From Trematomus loennbergii (lineage: Eukaryota; Chordata; Actinopteri; Perciformes; Nototheniidae): a DNA stretch of 64,000 nucleotides. The stretch lies in contig JAAOOA010000060.1 of NCBI GenBank assembly GCA_012861695.1, forward strand, positions 1,047,501 through 1,111,500, given 5' to 3'. The number at the start of each line of letters is the position of its first letter. Positions within the stretch are counted from its first letter, which is position 1. The notes below the pieces were generated by a model. It did no database searches, was not told the DNA's origin, and saw nothing but the letters and a program-made list of their open reading frames with translations. Positions 1 to 12,208 of the stretch are shown piece after piece. Made by a program: the position numbers and the translations under genes.

Positions 1-407
1 TTATTTTGGACCCCAGCATACAGCTTCCTGCCTACTTCCAGCCAGTTACCAGCCTAAGACCTGCCAAAGACCAGTATTCAGAAATGTTAGGCCCAACCCA
101 CTATTCTCCAATTTCAGGGTTTAACCAGGAGATGGCGCTATATATTAAATAACTAAGACTTAGTTTTTCACAATAGTCGTTTTAGATATTATATAAAAAA
201 CTAAAGTTAAAATCTTGTTTTTAATGCCCCAAGAGCAATAACATCTTGTCACAAGCTTTTTGGAAGAAAAAGACTGACCAAGAGACCTGTAGTTGACTAA
301 TTACAGGCCTCAATAAAGTTCTGCCATTGGTTGTGAAAAACAACGGTGGACATAGTGGAAAGTGAAATTGACATTGTCGAATTTAATAAAAATACAAAAT
401 AATGTAT
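1..407. other. Unassigned AT-rich sequence
   Basis: I see no gene, RNA or recognisable repeat here. The sequence is AT-rich and leads into the outer arm of the inverted-repeat structure that begins near 408. Confidence 0.5.
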
Positions 408-734
408 CTGTGCACGTGTTTTACTATGTGATCTGCACTTATCAAACATCTAATTAAAGAATGGTAGCTGTACCTCTCAAACAACCTAAACTAGTTATAC
501 ATGTTTATTTTAAATAAAGTCTTTATGACTCGGAATATGAATAATATGGGTCCGTTACAGTTTGTTTTCATCTGATTTCAAATAAACAAAGTCTTACGAC
601 GCTGAAGTTGGCTTCCGATTCAGAGCTTCCGATTCGGCAGTTAAGGGGAAAGTTAAGGGACATTTAATTTACAGCGCTGAGCGAACAATCCTCCGTGTTT
701 GAACCTCTTAAATCGCTGCATAGCCGATTCATTT

Positions 735-1065
735 GGACTGGATTATCCCAGAGAGTCTAAAGATTCTTTATAACACAGTTTGAGATTTGTGAAACATTAA
801 TTCTATTGTGAAAATACAAAAAACCGAAGATTTTGCTGCTTTTTCTACATCTAGACCACATTAGACCAGGTCCTGATCTAAAACCACTATACCTAGACTC
901 ATCAAATCTGGACTGGATTATCCCAGAGGGTCTAAACATTCTTTATAACACAGTTTTAGATTTGTGAAACCTTAATTCTGTTTGTGAAAATTTAAAAAAA
1001 TGGAGATTTCAGTGCTTTTTTCGCATCTAGACCACATAAGACCAGGTCCTGATCTAAAAATCTAA
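735..1065. repeat. Subterminal ~175-bp tandem units, left arm (2 units)
   Basis: About two inverted copies of the unit that contains GGATTATCCCAGAG and CTTTATAACACAGTTT. They mirror three units in the right arm, so the arms differ by one unit. Confidence 0.7.
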
Positions 1066-2172
1066 AAATGTTTGGTTTTTGTGACCAGTTGGACTCATTA
1101 AGGCCATTGTTTCCCTTCATAAGTGCAACTACGGAAGTGGATTGGAGTCTTTCAGAGCCTGTCACAGTTCCAGATCATACCAGTGTAAAGCTATATGTAG
1201 TATTTGTATTAGTAATCATAGTTTTTCTATGTCAAAAAAAGTATAAACAGCATGCAACAATATCAAAACTTGCTAAACATGCTCACTTTATTATATTTGT
1301 GTCGCAAAGGTCATGCCACAGTCTGATAAGCATAACTTGTTTAAGAATTCAAAATGCAGCCCCCACTTCAATCCATAAAGCATTCCAAATATATATCATG
1401 TGCAGTGCTCATTAGTAGCCGTCATCCCATGCAGTTTAAATATACTGGGACCACAGCAAGGCAGCCTTACACTGGTGAGTACATGTGAAAGGATTTCAGG
1501 AGCCTTTTGCTTCATTTACATTATTTTAGTGGTTTGAGTAAGAGTACTTTTTAGAAATTCTAACAATGTATTTTTGAAAATGTATGAAACTAAAAAAAGT
1601 CTCCACACCTGTTAAGTAACAAACTAACTTTCTACAAATAAATTCAAGATGTTTTTTAAGATAGACTACATACATGTTCTGAAGCCACTGTGGCCTCAGG
1701 ATGCTTCCGACACAACATTCAATAGCTTTAGCCAACGAGCTGCTGGGTCAGGTGAGGCTGCAGCAGCTCTGTGCCCTGATGTGAGCTACATCATCTGTCT
1801 TTTGGAGTATGTGGTGTTCTAAGGCTCTGTGCCTGTTAGCATGTTAGCCTAGCTCCTGCTGGGTGACAGACCCTGCAGTTTGTGATGGACTCTTACCGCT
1901 GATGCACTGGCAGAAAGAACATAATTGCGAGGCCTGGTCTCCTGAAAAGCAGGTGCAGCCTACAAACAAGAGCAGGGAGGAGGAGACACATGTTGGCACA
2001 GTCATGCATTACAATCATAAAGCAGAACAACAAAAACAGTTAGCAAAAAGCAAAGCTGGATCATTTATTAATTGCTGTTAAAGCATAAACAGTTAGAATG
2101 CTTTAGTAAGTTTTGCTTTAACTTGAATAAAATGATCCTGTGAGGATAATAAGTTAATTTGAAGCAGACTCG

Positions 2173-2451
2173 GTGTCAGGGTTGGGGAAAAATAGGACCC
2201 AAATGCAGTAAAAGGACTAAAAGGTCAGGTAACAAAAAGCGAGCTTTATTTCCCAAAGCTGAATGACAAAAGAAAACAAGGAACAACTTAACATACCAAA
2301 ACCGGGGGAGTACGAGGAAGGATCAGGACAAAAAACCTCAGTAACAAACATGGAGCGTGACAGGTAGCATGGACAAGAGCAAAGAGACTAACAGGTATCA
2401 TAGACGAGAAACGACGACGAACAGACATGGAGCACAGGGGAAGACAAGACA
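2173..2451 (-). repeat. Interspersed repeat with TGTCAGG end, truncated copy
   Basis: Its reverse complement matches the repeat at 11930-12208 plus 13141-13306: shared stretches include AATAAAGCTCGCTTTTTGTT, GCATTTGGGTCCTA and CTTCCCCTGTGCTCCATGTC. This copy lacks the distal part of that repeat and lies inside the Mutator-like element, directly against its right-arm tandem array. Only the TGTCAGGGTT end is kept. The class is unclear: one-sided truncation suggests a retroelement tail, whereas the fuller copy has TIR-like ends. Confidence 0.6.
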
Positions 2452-2453
2452 AT

Positions 2454-2978
2454 GCGAAAAAAGCACTGAAATCTCACTTTTTTGTATTTTCACAAATAGA
2501 ATAAAGGTTTCACAAATCTAAAACTGTGTTATAAAGAATGGTTAGACCCTCTGGGATAATCCAGTCCAGATTTGATGAGTCTAGGTCTAATGGTTTTAGA
2601 TCAGGACCTGGTTTTATGTGGTCTAGATGCGAAAAAAGCACTGAAATCTCCCTTTTTTAAATTTTCACAAATAGAATTAAGGTTTCACAAATCTAAAACT
2701 GTGTTATAAAGAATGTTTAGACCCTCTGGGATAATCCAGTCCAGATTTGATGAGTCTAGGTATAGTGGTTTTAGATCAGGACCTGGTCTAATGTGGTCTA
2801 GATGTAGAAAAAGCAGCAATATCTTCGTTTTTTTGTATTTTCACAAATAGAATTAATGTTTCACAAATCTCAAACTGTGTTATAAAGAATCTTTAGACTC
2901 TCTGGGATAATCCAGTCCAAATAAATCGGATATGCAGCGATTTAAGAGGTTCAAACACGGAGGATTGTTCGCTCAGCG
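2454..2978. repeat. Subterminal ~175-bp tandem units, right arm (3 units)
   Basis: Units start at 2454, 2629 and 2804, each 175 bp apart. Each opens with a GCGAAAAAAGCA- or GTAGAAAAAGCA-type sequence and contains AACTGTGTTATAAAGAAT and GGGATAATCCAGTCCA. The third unit runs into the unique terminal part of the arm. Confidence 0.75.
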
Positions 2979-3066
2979 CTGTAAATTAAATTTCCCTTAA
3001 CTTTCCCCTTAACTGCCGAATCGGAAGCTCTGAATCGGTAGCCAACTTCAGCGTCGTCAAAGTCTT

Positions 3067-4971
3067 GGCTTTCAGAATATTAAACTTGTTTCGGCAAATT
3101 TAGATGATAAATACAACTATGAAGCTTGTAACGGCATAATTACTTAAGCGGAGAACGGAGTAAGTAAACGTTACAGCAGGCATAACAACAGCCGGTGTTT
3201 ATTTTATTATAATATACTTTAACTTTAAACTTTCACACACGTTCCCCTTAAATTAAATGTATTCTGTAGAGAAATGTAAACGTTCACCATCCCCCACCCG
3301 CCTACTGTATGTTGCTTTTTGACATGTAAATGGGTAACTACCCCCCTCTGAGTGAATACCTGTTTTACCTGTCCGGGGCTAAGCCTGGTGCTCTGATGTC
3401 ATCACCCTCGCACATTGGTCATATGTTTACAAAAAACCATGTTAACACTTTCTCGTTCTTAATATATGCTATATTTATGGTCGATATGTGTTGAATTTAC
3501 TTTAAAATAGCAGATCACTGTGATTCACTTCTCCGCGGCTCCTCCGTGCAGAGAGCCCCCCCCCCCCGTTGACCATTCACGAGCGTCTAACTCTCTCCCC
3601 CCTCCCCCGTCGCACCTTCTAACAGAACCCCCCCCCCCCCCATATCAAATCCCAATGTATTCATATTATTATTATTCATAATTTATTGTGGCTCAGGTTA
3701 AGATTCCTCAAGTGAGAATCCAAACATAAATAGTCTTGCAATGATCTTTGACAGAAGAGATGAGCCATTATCTCATGAAATATGCGCCTATTTGAACACA
3801 TTTCAGGAACCGAAATCTGAACTTTGGATAAAGCCATGGATCAAAATTATTGTTTCATTTTGTAGTCATATTAGTATCTAAGGCTTTTACAGAAGGATAT
3901 CTCTTTGTATCACTCCATAAATCAGAAAATACTGTCAACAGCCCTAAAATATCAATTTTCACCATGTTTTTAGGTATGAAATGTTATATAATTCAGGCTA
4001 TATGAACAAACCCTTCTGTAAAAGCCTTCATAATATTGATAGGAATATAACTGGAAGGTTTGGTGTATGTAACTGCTACTGAAGTGGAGATTTCGAACTC
4101 AGAGTAGGAGAAAAAACTCATTTTGAGAAAACGACCTTTAAAGATTGCAGAGTGACGCTAGCTAAACCCTCCTGTTATCTGGATGATAGCTTGCGCATCG
4201 ACGCACTCCGTGAAGGTATTTCATGTTCGGGGTCATTTGTTTTTTGTATAACCTTGCTTTATGCAAGTGACAATTGTTGTCGTCTTCTCTGTGAACGTTT
4301 TTTTCGCCGTTATTTTGCCATTTTCAGATTTAAATTTCGAGCGGAAAGCTAACCAGGAAGTGCTTTAGCACACCACGTGACGCATCTGAACGAATCACGT
4401 TGTCAGAAATTGACACCAGCCAATGAGATTTCGTTTCTTGGTTTAAGACCCCTTTGCACTTTCACGATTGGTTGCTGATACAAAGGAAATGACCATATTT
4501 GGATCCGATGAGATTGTGCAGGAGACACGGAGATTTCCAACGATACCTCTGATGACATGGTGCAAACATCGGTCGCGGTACTTTAAGTTACGTTAGAATG
4601 CTAACTTTTGGTGAATTTAGGAGAAATCTACAGACGAAAATAGACAAAACTATAGTAAAATAAACACTTAAATGTGTATTTTGTACGTTTTCCTTCCAAA
4701 AGCCTGAAAGAAAACATGTTATGGAATCAAAATAGCACAACATCTCAAAATTGACCAGTGCAGGAAAAACGATGTTTTTGCCTGCCGTGTCTCGCCTTAA
4801 AACAAATGAATAGCGACTATATATTATAATAAAATAAACACCGGCTGTTGTTATGCCTGCTGTAACGTTAACTTACTTCGTTCTCCGCTTAAGTAATTAT
4901 GCCGTTACAATCTTCATAGTTGTATTTATCATCTAAATTTGCCGAAACAAGTTTAATATTCTGAAAGCCAA
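3067..4971. repeat. Foldback: 150-bp inverted arms, ~1.6-kb loop
   Basis: Arm 3067-3217 is the reverse complement of 4819-4971 with few differences (shared core CTTAAGTAATTATGCCGTTA in the right arm). The loop 3218-4818 is AT-rich, with two C-runs at 3556-3568 and 3627-3640 and an internal 17-bp inverted repeat. A 66-codon ORF (4152-4352) and a 98-codon minus-strand ORF overlapping the right arm (4889-5185) show no domain I recognise. Confidence 0.7.
3880..4028. repeat. 17-bp perfect inverted repeat with 115-nt spacer
   Basis: AAGGCTTTTACAGAAGG at 3880-3896 is the exact reverse complement of 4012-4028. Flanks continue the pairing imperfectly. The 149-bp unit could be a small palindromic MITE inside the foldback loop. 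Confidence 0.55.
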
Positions 4972-5363
4972 GACTTTGTTTATTTGAAATCAGTAACTGT
5001 AACGGTGTAATGTTTGATAAGTGCATGCAGATCACATAGTAAAACACGTACATTTTAGTGAACCAGACCAGCTGTTTCCGCCGGGTCTTCGCTTCCCGGG
5101 CATCACGTTGTTTACAAGTGTGTTCAGATGCTAAATAAAAGTTTAGCTTGTACTTTTGATACCCCGCCTCTCGGCACCACAACATCCAGTTTACTGTATT
5201 TCACATGAGCGATGTCGAACATTGAAAAGTCCTTATAAAATCTCTGTTATTAGATCAGTACTTTTCTTATATGACTATTATTGACTTGAACACTGAGAAT
5301 GTATTTATTAACTTCAGACATTCGAAATATTTGAAATCAGATGAAAACAAACTGTAACGGACC

Positions 5364-6354
5364 CTGCCGTGTTATCTATGATTACTATGCCTTACTGTAC
5401 ATTCATAATTTCAGCCGGAGGTAGGTGGTAGGCGTTGCGGAGGAGCAGATTGCGAGTGAGGTGCCTGTTCTAAACGAACTATTCCAGCTGTTATAAAGCA
5501 TTAAATAAAAAGTAAGCAAGGAATACAGAATGTTTCGTTACTTTACTTTGTTGAGAATGTGGCCATGTACATGTAATACATGGGATCATTTGCAGCGACT
5601 TGGTCATTGTGGGGGAAAATAACACCCATCCTGATCGTTTCAATGAAGTTGAATACAGAATATTCATATTTGTCAGTGATTTCATGTCAATTCGGCGAAC
5701 ATAAACATCAATGATGATGATTAAATTAGGATTAAAAATCGGGAGAGCCGGCTCGTTCGTTTTTTTCGACTAAACAACATTATTTTGTTAAATAACAACA
5801 TGGTGATGTTTTGTAAATGATTACATGTCTTATTTAGCACAGACTATGATCCTATCCATGACATATGGATCTTAATAAAGATCCGCTATACATTAGTACC
5901 AGACGTACTGTACAAGACTCCACACATGACTCCAGTGTGGAACTCCACTGCACCCCCTGGTGGATCAATCATCCATTGCAGCTGGCTTCACAATAATTAA
6001 ATGTATTTATCATGGGGGCGGTATCAAGTCAGACAGGGGGCCGGCCGGCCATCACGGAACGTGCACGAACCGATCACGACCCTCGCACTTTAAACTGTCC
6101 AAAATAAGACGCTTCATCTGTACTCTCTGAACGCTCCGTCCCCGGCAGATCTCTGTGTCCGCTGCAGCATGTCTGTTAGGCCCCGCCCCCGCACACAGAG
6201 AGACAAGGGAGATCGCTCTTCTGGAGTGAAGAGAGCGGAAATAATGATATTGCAAGTTAGAAACGTAAGATGCATTTTGACAGACAAGATGGACACTTGG
6301 GGAAAAATATGCTGCATTTTGAATGTCCGATAGTCCACCATTAACACCTTAGTC
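5364..6354. other. No recognisable feature
   Basis: No gene-like ORF with a known domain, no RNA and no clear repeat family. A GC-rich patch (GGGGGCCGGCCGGCC) lies near 6038. Confidence 0.4.
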
Positions 6355-6495
6355 CCGTCTCGTCTCGTCAATGAAAACTAAATATACATTTCGTCATAGA
6401 ATCTATTTTTAGCTCGTCATCGTCTCGTCTTAGTCATGTAAAAAAGATCGTTGACGAACATTTTTGGTCATAGTTTTCGTTGACGAAATTAACAC
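6355..6495 (-). repeat. Terminal piece of GTTAATTTCGTCAACGAAAA-type repeat
   Basis: In reverse complement it begins GTGTTAATTTCGTCAACGAA and continues with CGTC-rich sequence. I recognise this by memory as the end of a common fish DNA transposon (hAT-like), so the family is tentative. It abuts the SINE at 6496. Confidence 0.45.
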
Positions 6496-6604
6496 TGGCC
6501 CGGGGAGCAGTGTAGGGAACGGTGCCTTGCTCAGGGACACCTCGGTAGCACTTGGTCTTGCCGGGACTTGAACTGGTGAGCTTCCAGTTGCCAAGCCAAG
6601 TCCA
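6496..6604 (-). mobile_element. tRNA-derived SINE
   Basis: On the minus strand it shows a pol III A box-like TGGCTTGGCAACTGG and a B box-like GTTCAAGTCCC, then the body CCTGAGCAAGGCACCGTTCC typical of fish tRNA-SINEs. A second copy of the family lies at 33705-33915. Its head is fused directly to the truncated LINE coding sequence at about 6604, so an ORF runs across the junction. Confidence 0.65.
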
Positions 6605-7370
6605 ATGAGTACCCCGTCCTGGTGTGCCGTGAGTTGTTTATTGATGGTCTCATGTAGCTTTTCCAATGCTAATTTTGTGTTAGCTTGTGGAGGGATGTAA
6701 ACTGCTATAATTGTTATTGTTGTGAATTCCCTCGATAAAAAGAACGGACTGCACCTTACTGTCAGGACCTCCAGGTTTGGGCAGCAGTGTTTATCGATCA
6801 TTTCCGATGCTGTCCACCAGCCGTTGTTTACGTAAATACACAGTCCACCGCCTCGGCTCTTTCCGGAGTCCTTCGTGCGATCCGCTCGGTAAACAGAGCA
6901 GCCGGCTAGCTCGATAGCAGCGTCTGGGATGTTGTTGTTCAGCCAGGTATCTGTGATGATCGTCACACAGTGGGGCATACACCTCACCCTGATCTCGTCC
7001 ATCTTGTTGGTGAGAGACCTGGAGTTGGCGAGGAAGAGGCGCTGGTCTGAAGGGGTTAGCTTGTAGCCAAGCCCGGCCCGCTTACCCCGCTTCTGTTTCC
7101 TCTCCCTTCGCCGCCGACAGCGCCTCGCTGGTGGGACACTGAATCCGAAGGGCTCGGTGTATCGTAGAATCTCCGGAGGGATATAAGTTGTATCCAATCG
7201 ATAAGCAGTAAGATGGTCTCGTATCAAGAATAACTGTGCCTGATTGTACGTGTTAAATGCTAGTACCTTGCTAGAAAACCTAGACTAACTAGGAGAAATG
7301 TAAAGAAATAGAGAGAGAGCCAAGCTGCTGCGCCTGCACGTGCCACCATTAAGATTATATATTGCACATA
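6605..7370 (-). pseudogene. LINE fragment: APE-type endonuclease N-terminal half
   Basis: The minus-strand frame from about 7227 encodes a basic leader (RRRRERKQKRGKR), then LANSRSLTNKMDEIR, TDTWLNNNIPDAAIE, SGKSRGGGLCIYVNN and AVYIPPQANTKLALEKL. These are the successive blocks of an apurinic/apyrimidinic-type endonuclease of a jockey/CR1/L2-group LINE. The protein loses similarity after HQDGVLI, just before the expected GDFN catalytic block, where the SINE is joined. The reverse transcriptase is absent. Sequence upstream (7228-7370) looks like the LINE 5' region. It is a dead 3'-truncated copy, unusual because LINE copies normally lose the 5' end, so a later rearrangement or SINE-linked recombination is likely. 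Confidence 0.75.
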
Positions 7371-7388
7371 TTGAACATACCGCTAACC

Positions 7389-9487
7389 CAGAGCCGGCCC
7401 GACCCATTAAGCGACATAAGTGGCCGCTTAGGGCCCCGCAGCCACTAAGGGCCCCCTAGCAAAAAAAATGAAAAAATGAAAAAATGATAATAATCTGAGT
7501 ACAATTAATTTTGTTAATATGCCTAGATTGCCTACTCTCAATGTCATGTATTATATTATTGAGTCAATAATATAATACATTAACCGTGCTTTACCTGAAC
7601 CTCATGAGAGGACGGCAGGATTGTAATTTCCCCTGTTCAGTGAATGCAACAGAGGCAAGACACCAGACCAACCAGAGAGTTGAATGGAAATAAACATCTG
7701 TCTTATTGGCTGACAGGTACCTATCCTGTGAGCTGTGACAATGTTTAAAATAAACTGTCAGTCTCAGACTCAGAGTTTTTGAAGATGGACATAAGAACAT
7801 TTTTTCTTAACCTCTTAAGCCCTGAGCCTGTTTTTCAGGTCTCAGGCTCGAAAATGACATTCCCAGAACAAATTACCATATCTTCCCTTCTAAAAGGGTT
7901 AAATTAATAATCTTTATTCTCAAAGTAATGATGAACCTGTGAGTTGGATGTAGAAAAGTCAGAATCAATATAGATGTTTTTTATTTTAAAGAAAATTCAG
8001 ATTTTACATAGTAAAAAACTGTAAATTATAGTGTCCGTCCAAAAATATTTTTTTACTTATAGTGAAAACTACCCTTGGATGATGGGTTAGTAGACTAAAA
8101 GCTTTAGGAATCCAAAGTACAACATATAATAAGTACCCTGTATCAAGATTGATGCAAAACAAGTGAAATTTGACCTTTTTAGAGAGATTTAGCCAAAAAC
8201 CCCCACTTCTGGGGCCATTTGGGGGATTTGACCTATCTCTGGCCCCCCTTGGTCGATTTTGATGAATGAAAGCTCTTTATAACCGCTAGAGCCAATGGAA
8301 TCGAGGGAAAGTTATATACACACCAAAACGTTAACAAATAAGGAGTGAGAGTGACGCGTTACCAAAACCGGAAGCTGCATACACTCTGGTGGCTACCATT
8401 AGCAGCTAACTTTTCCGCTCCGATTTTTACATAAAAAATGGAATTATGGATTATAAATTTTTTTAAAAGGTACAGGTACATTATCAACCTATGGATCAAC
8501 AGTTGTAGACATTTTTTTTTCGTTTTAATGCCATTGAACACGTCTTTTGACCTAATTGACAGCTACGGTGAGACGATCTGCCGTAAAAGCTCCGTAAAGG
8601 TACGTGTTGTGATGTCTGTGTTTGCTTCCCCTGTCGCAAGTTCAGATCGCTCAGTGATGATACTATACCTAAATAATCAGTGGAGTCTCAGCTTTAATAG
8701 GCTATATTGTATGTGCAGCTACGATAAGTAATAAGGGTATCTTTATCTTGAATTGTGTGCCGCAGTGCGTTCGAATTTTTTCGCTCAGGGGTCATTTAGA
8801 CCCTTCTTATGAGACTTGTGTTTTGTTTTGGTAAACATGGTTCATATCTTCAGTTAGCTGAGATTCTTCCCGTTAATCTGGTGCTACACATTAATAGTTT
8901 CATAAATGTTAAGAAGCCCTGAGACATTATCTCGAAAACAAAAAGGTGGGAGGGGTCCAATGGGGGGACCGCCGTGCTTAAGAGGTTAAAAAAGATGACA
9001 ATTCTCAAGTGGTGGCTCACACAACAACCCCAGAGCCAGCACTTGAGCCAGGTAAACAAGGTATGTAAATGTCAGTAAACTTCCAAGTTATGCGAACATG
9101 TAAGCAAAGCATAAATTACAGCTACGTTGACGTCACTTTGAATCGTGGGGGTAAGCTAAACCATTAGCAAGTAGCTATAGCTAGCCAGATATATTAAATA
9201 AACACTTTGTCATACAATCTAAATGTTATGTTTTTTAGCGTTACCTGGTGATTTCAAAGAAAGCTCTCTGGGAAATGTTGACTTACTGTTCGACATGAAG
9301 CTAGGAGCTACCTTACAGTACACAGTTGATCCTGAGTCCTGTCAGTTAAAGTGTTTCATAGTTAGCTTAGCTAAGCATCAACCAAGCACTGACATATATG
9401 GATGTTATGTGACAGAGAAAAAGTCAGCTGAAATGGTGGCATAGTTGGCACTGCTTTACGGCCCCCAAAAGTCTAGGGCCGGCCCTG
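7389..9487. mobile_element. hAT transposon (CAGRGCCGGCCC ends)
   Basis: The left end reads CAGAGCCGGCCC and the right end, in reverse complement, CAGGGCCGGCCC; the CAGNG start is the hAT signature. A perfect 8-bp duplication CGCTAACC lies at 7381-7388 and 9488-9495, the hAT length. No transposase is recognisable; the ORF at 9223-9444 has no motif I know. A piggyBac-like MITE interrupts it at 7811-8985, so the hAT proper is about 920 bp and older than that MITE. Confidence 0.8.
7811..8985. mobile_element. piggyBac-like MITE (TTAA-flanked)
   Basis: It is flanked by TTAA at 7807-7810 and 8986-8989. Inverted ends read CCTCTTAAGC. Exact TTAA targeting with a short CC-start TIR is typical of piggyBac elements. 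Internal segments such as CTACCATTAGCAGCTAA, ATCGCTCAGTGATGATACT and GTAAACATGGTTCATATC recur in a related copy ending at 22189. ORFs inside it (8438-8731 and others) show no transposase motif. Confidence 0.7.
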
Positions 9488-9495
9488 CGCTAACC

Positions 9496-9881
9496 TGTAT
9501 TGAAGTTACATACATTCAGATGACTGAGATGGTATATATGGTATTTTTAAAGCAACCTCCACCTGAAGCAAGCTCACATCCCATAAACCTGATATCACAC
9601 ACAGCTCAGGAGATTATTTATTTACAGTTATTGAAAAGTATTTTTTTTCCAATCATCACTGTTGCAAAAATAATTGTTTAAATGTAATTTCTTTCAGCAG
9701 ATTAGCACGGTTCTGTGTGCTTTAGTTTCAAACAGCACCAGTTTCAGCCTCAAATGTATATCTGCTACTCTCTATAAGGCCTACCTGCTGCTGAAACACT
9801 AGTCTAACCTTTGTATTCCACAGTGTCACATCCCATAATGTCACTTACCTTATAAACCTGACAAACCAGGAGTGTGTGTAA
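9496..9881. other. No recognisable feature
   Basis: AT-rich sequence between the hAT element and the microsatellites. No gene or repeat identified. Confidence 0.4.
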
Positions 9882-9927
9882 ATGTGTGTGTGTGTGCGAC
9901 TCTGTGAAATATATGGTAATTTGTATC

Positions 9928-10061
<134 letters not shown>

Positions 10062-10177
10062 GTCAAGTAGCGTTTTACAGGCCAGACACTGACATAAAGC
10101 CTTTAGCGGCCTGTCATGGAGCTTTATAAGGTTAAACCCAACACGGCCTAATCCACACCCATGAGGTAAGTGCAAGT

Positions 10178-11455
<1,278 letters not shown>

Positions 11456-11929
11456 ATGGAGAAAGACCATGACCTTGAGAACAGAAAAGTGTCGAAAAGC
11501 TGAACACAGGTGGCGAAGAACACATTTCCAGGTTCATTTTGAAATCTATACAGAGAGACTTGGCTTTTATAATTTGGAATTGAAAAATGTTCTCCGACGT
11601 CATTGCCAAAAACAAAAACAACGCATGTGCATTGTTTGCTACCGTCGACAGACTAACAAACCCCCCAGTGTCAGTAGCCTCTGAACTTCTATCCACCACG
11701 GCCTGCAATGAATTTGCCTCCTTCTTCACTGACAAAATTCTGAAAGTCAGACAAGCAGTCAGTGCCTCTGCATCAGGTACAGCAGATGTGTTGTCCCTGT
11801 GTCCACCTAAAATCAATTCAAACACCATCACACAATTCCATCTGATTAATCATAAATACCTAGAGGACATTATACAACATCTAAAATCCTCCTCCTGCTG
11901 CCTTGATATTATACCAACAGGCTTTTTGT
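11456..11929 (+). pseudogene. L2-type LINE, linker between endonuclease and RT (5' part)
   Basis: Two frames together encode RKAEHRWRRTHFQVHFEIY and then FSDVIAKNKNNACALFATV-type sequence, followed by TNPPVS and CNEFASFFTDKI. This is the region before the reverse transcriptase in L2-like LINEs. A frameshift separates the two parts near 11590. The reading frame ends in DIIPTGF at an insertion and resumes as FFKNVF at 13307, so both pieces belong to one copy. The 5' end is missing, as usual for LINE insertions. Confidence 0.8.
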
Positions 11930-12208
11930 CACGATTTTAGTTTTGTCTGTCTTGTCTTGGTTTTATTTTGAAATTCTGTTCTCCCTATGTCTTGCCTTCC
12001 TTCCTGTGTTTTCCCTCCTGTTTCTGATTGTCTGATTGTGTTCACCTGTTGCCCTTGTGTTTCTGCCTCCCCTGCCCAGCTGTGTCTTGTCCTATGATTA
12101 CCGTTCTGTGTATTTAGTCTTGTCTTCCCCTGTGCTCCATGTCGGTTCAATGTCTTTCCTTTCACGTCAGGCTCCATGTTTGTCCCTGAAGTTTTTGGTC
12201 CTGGATTC

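Larger units (their letters stand above)
596..3057. mobile_element. Long-TIR DNA transposon, 9-bp TSD (Mutator-like?)
   Basis: Both ends read ACGACGCTGAAGTTGGC inward, and the inverted arms run about 470 bp on the left (596-1065) and 600 bp on the right (2454-3057). The element is flanked by a perfect 9-bp duplication CAAAGTCTT at 587-595 and 3058-3066. Removing it rejoins a sequence that matches the intact copy near 4969-4986, which confirms the insertion independently. A 9-bp duplication with long arms is typical of Mutator-like elements; Merlin (8-9 bp) is an alternative. The interior has no transposase I can recognise, so it appears non-autonomous. ORFs at 1068-1415 and 1863-2081 inside it show no known motif. 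Confidence 0.75.
408..5363. repeat. Composite inverted-repeat (foldback-like) region
   Basis: Several left segments reappear as reverse complements on the right. 408-450 pairs with about 5015-5055 (shared core ACTATGTGATCTGCA). 548-582 pairs with 5329-5363 (core GTCCGTTACAGTTTG). 567-595 also pairs with 4971-4993. 3067-3217 pairs with 4819-4971 over about 150 bp. The order is not fully mirror-symmetric: the GTCCGTTACAG block lies outermost on the right but inside the 408-450 block on the left, so there has been rearrangement. The younger element at 596-3057 is inserted in the left arm. I could not find a target duplication for the outer unit, so its class is unknown; a foldback or long-TIR DNA transposon is my inference. 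Confidence 0.6.

Noticed and set aside
1068..1415. 115-codon ORF inside the Mutator-like element
   Set aside because: No transposase or other motif; low-complexity hydrophobic stretch only.
4889..5185. 98-codon minus-strand ORF as a host exon
   Set aside because: It overlaps the inverted-repeat arm of the foldback and has no recognisable domain.
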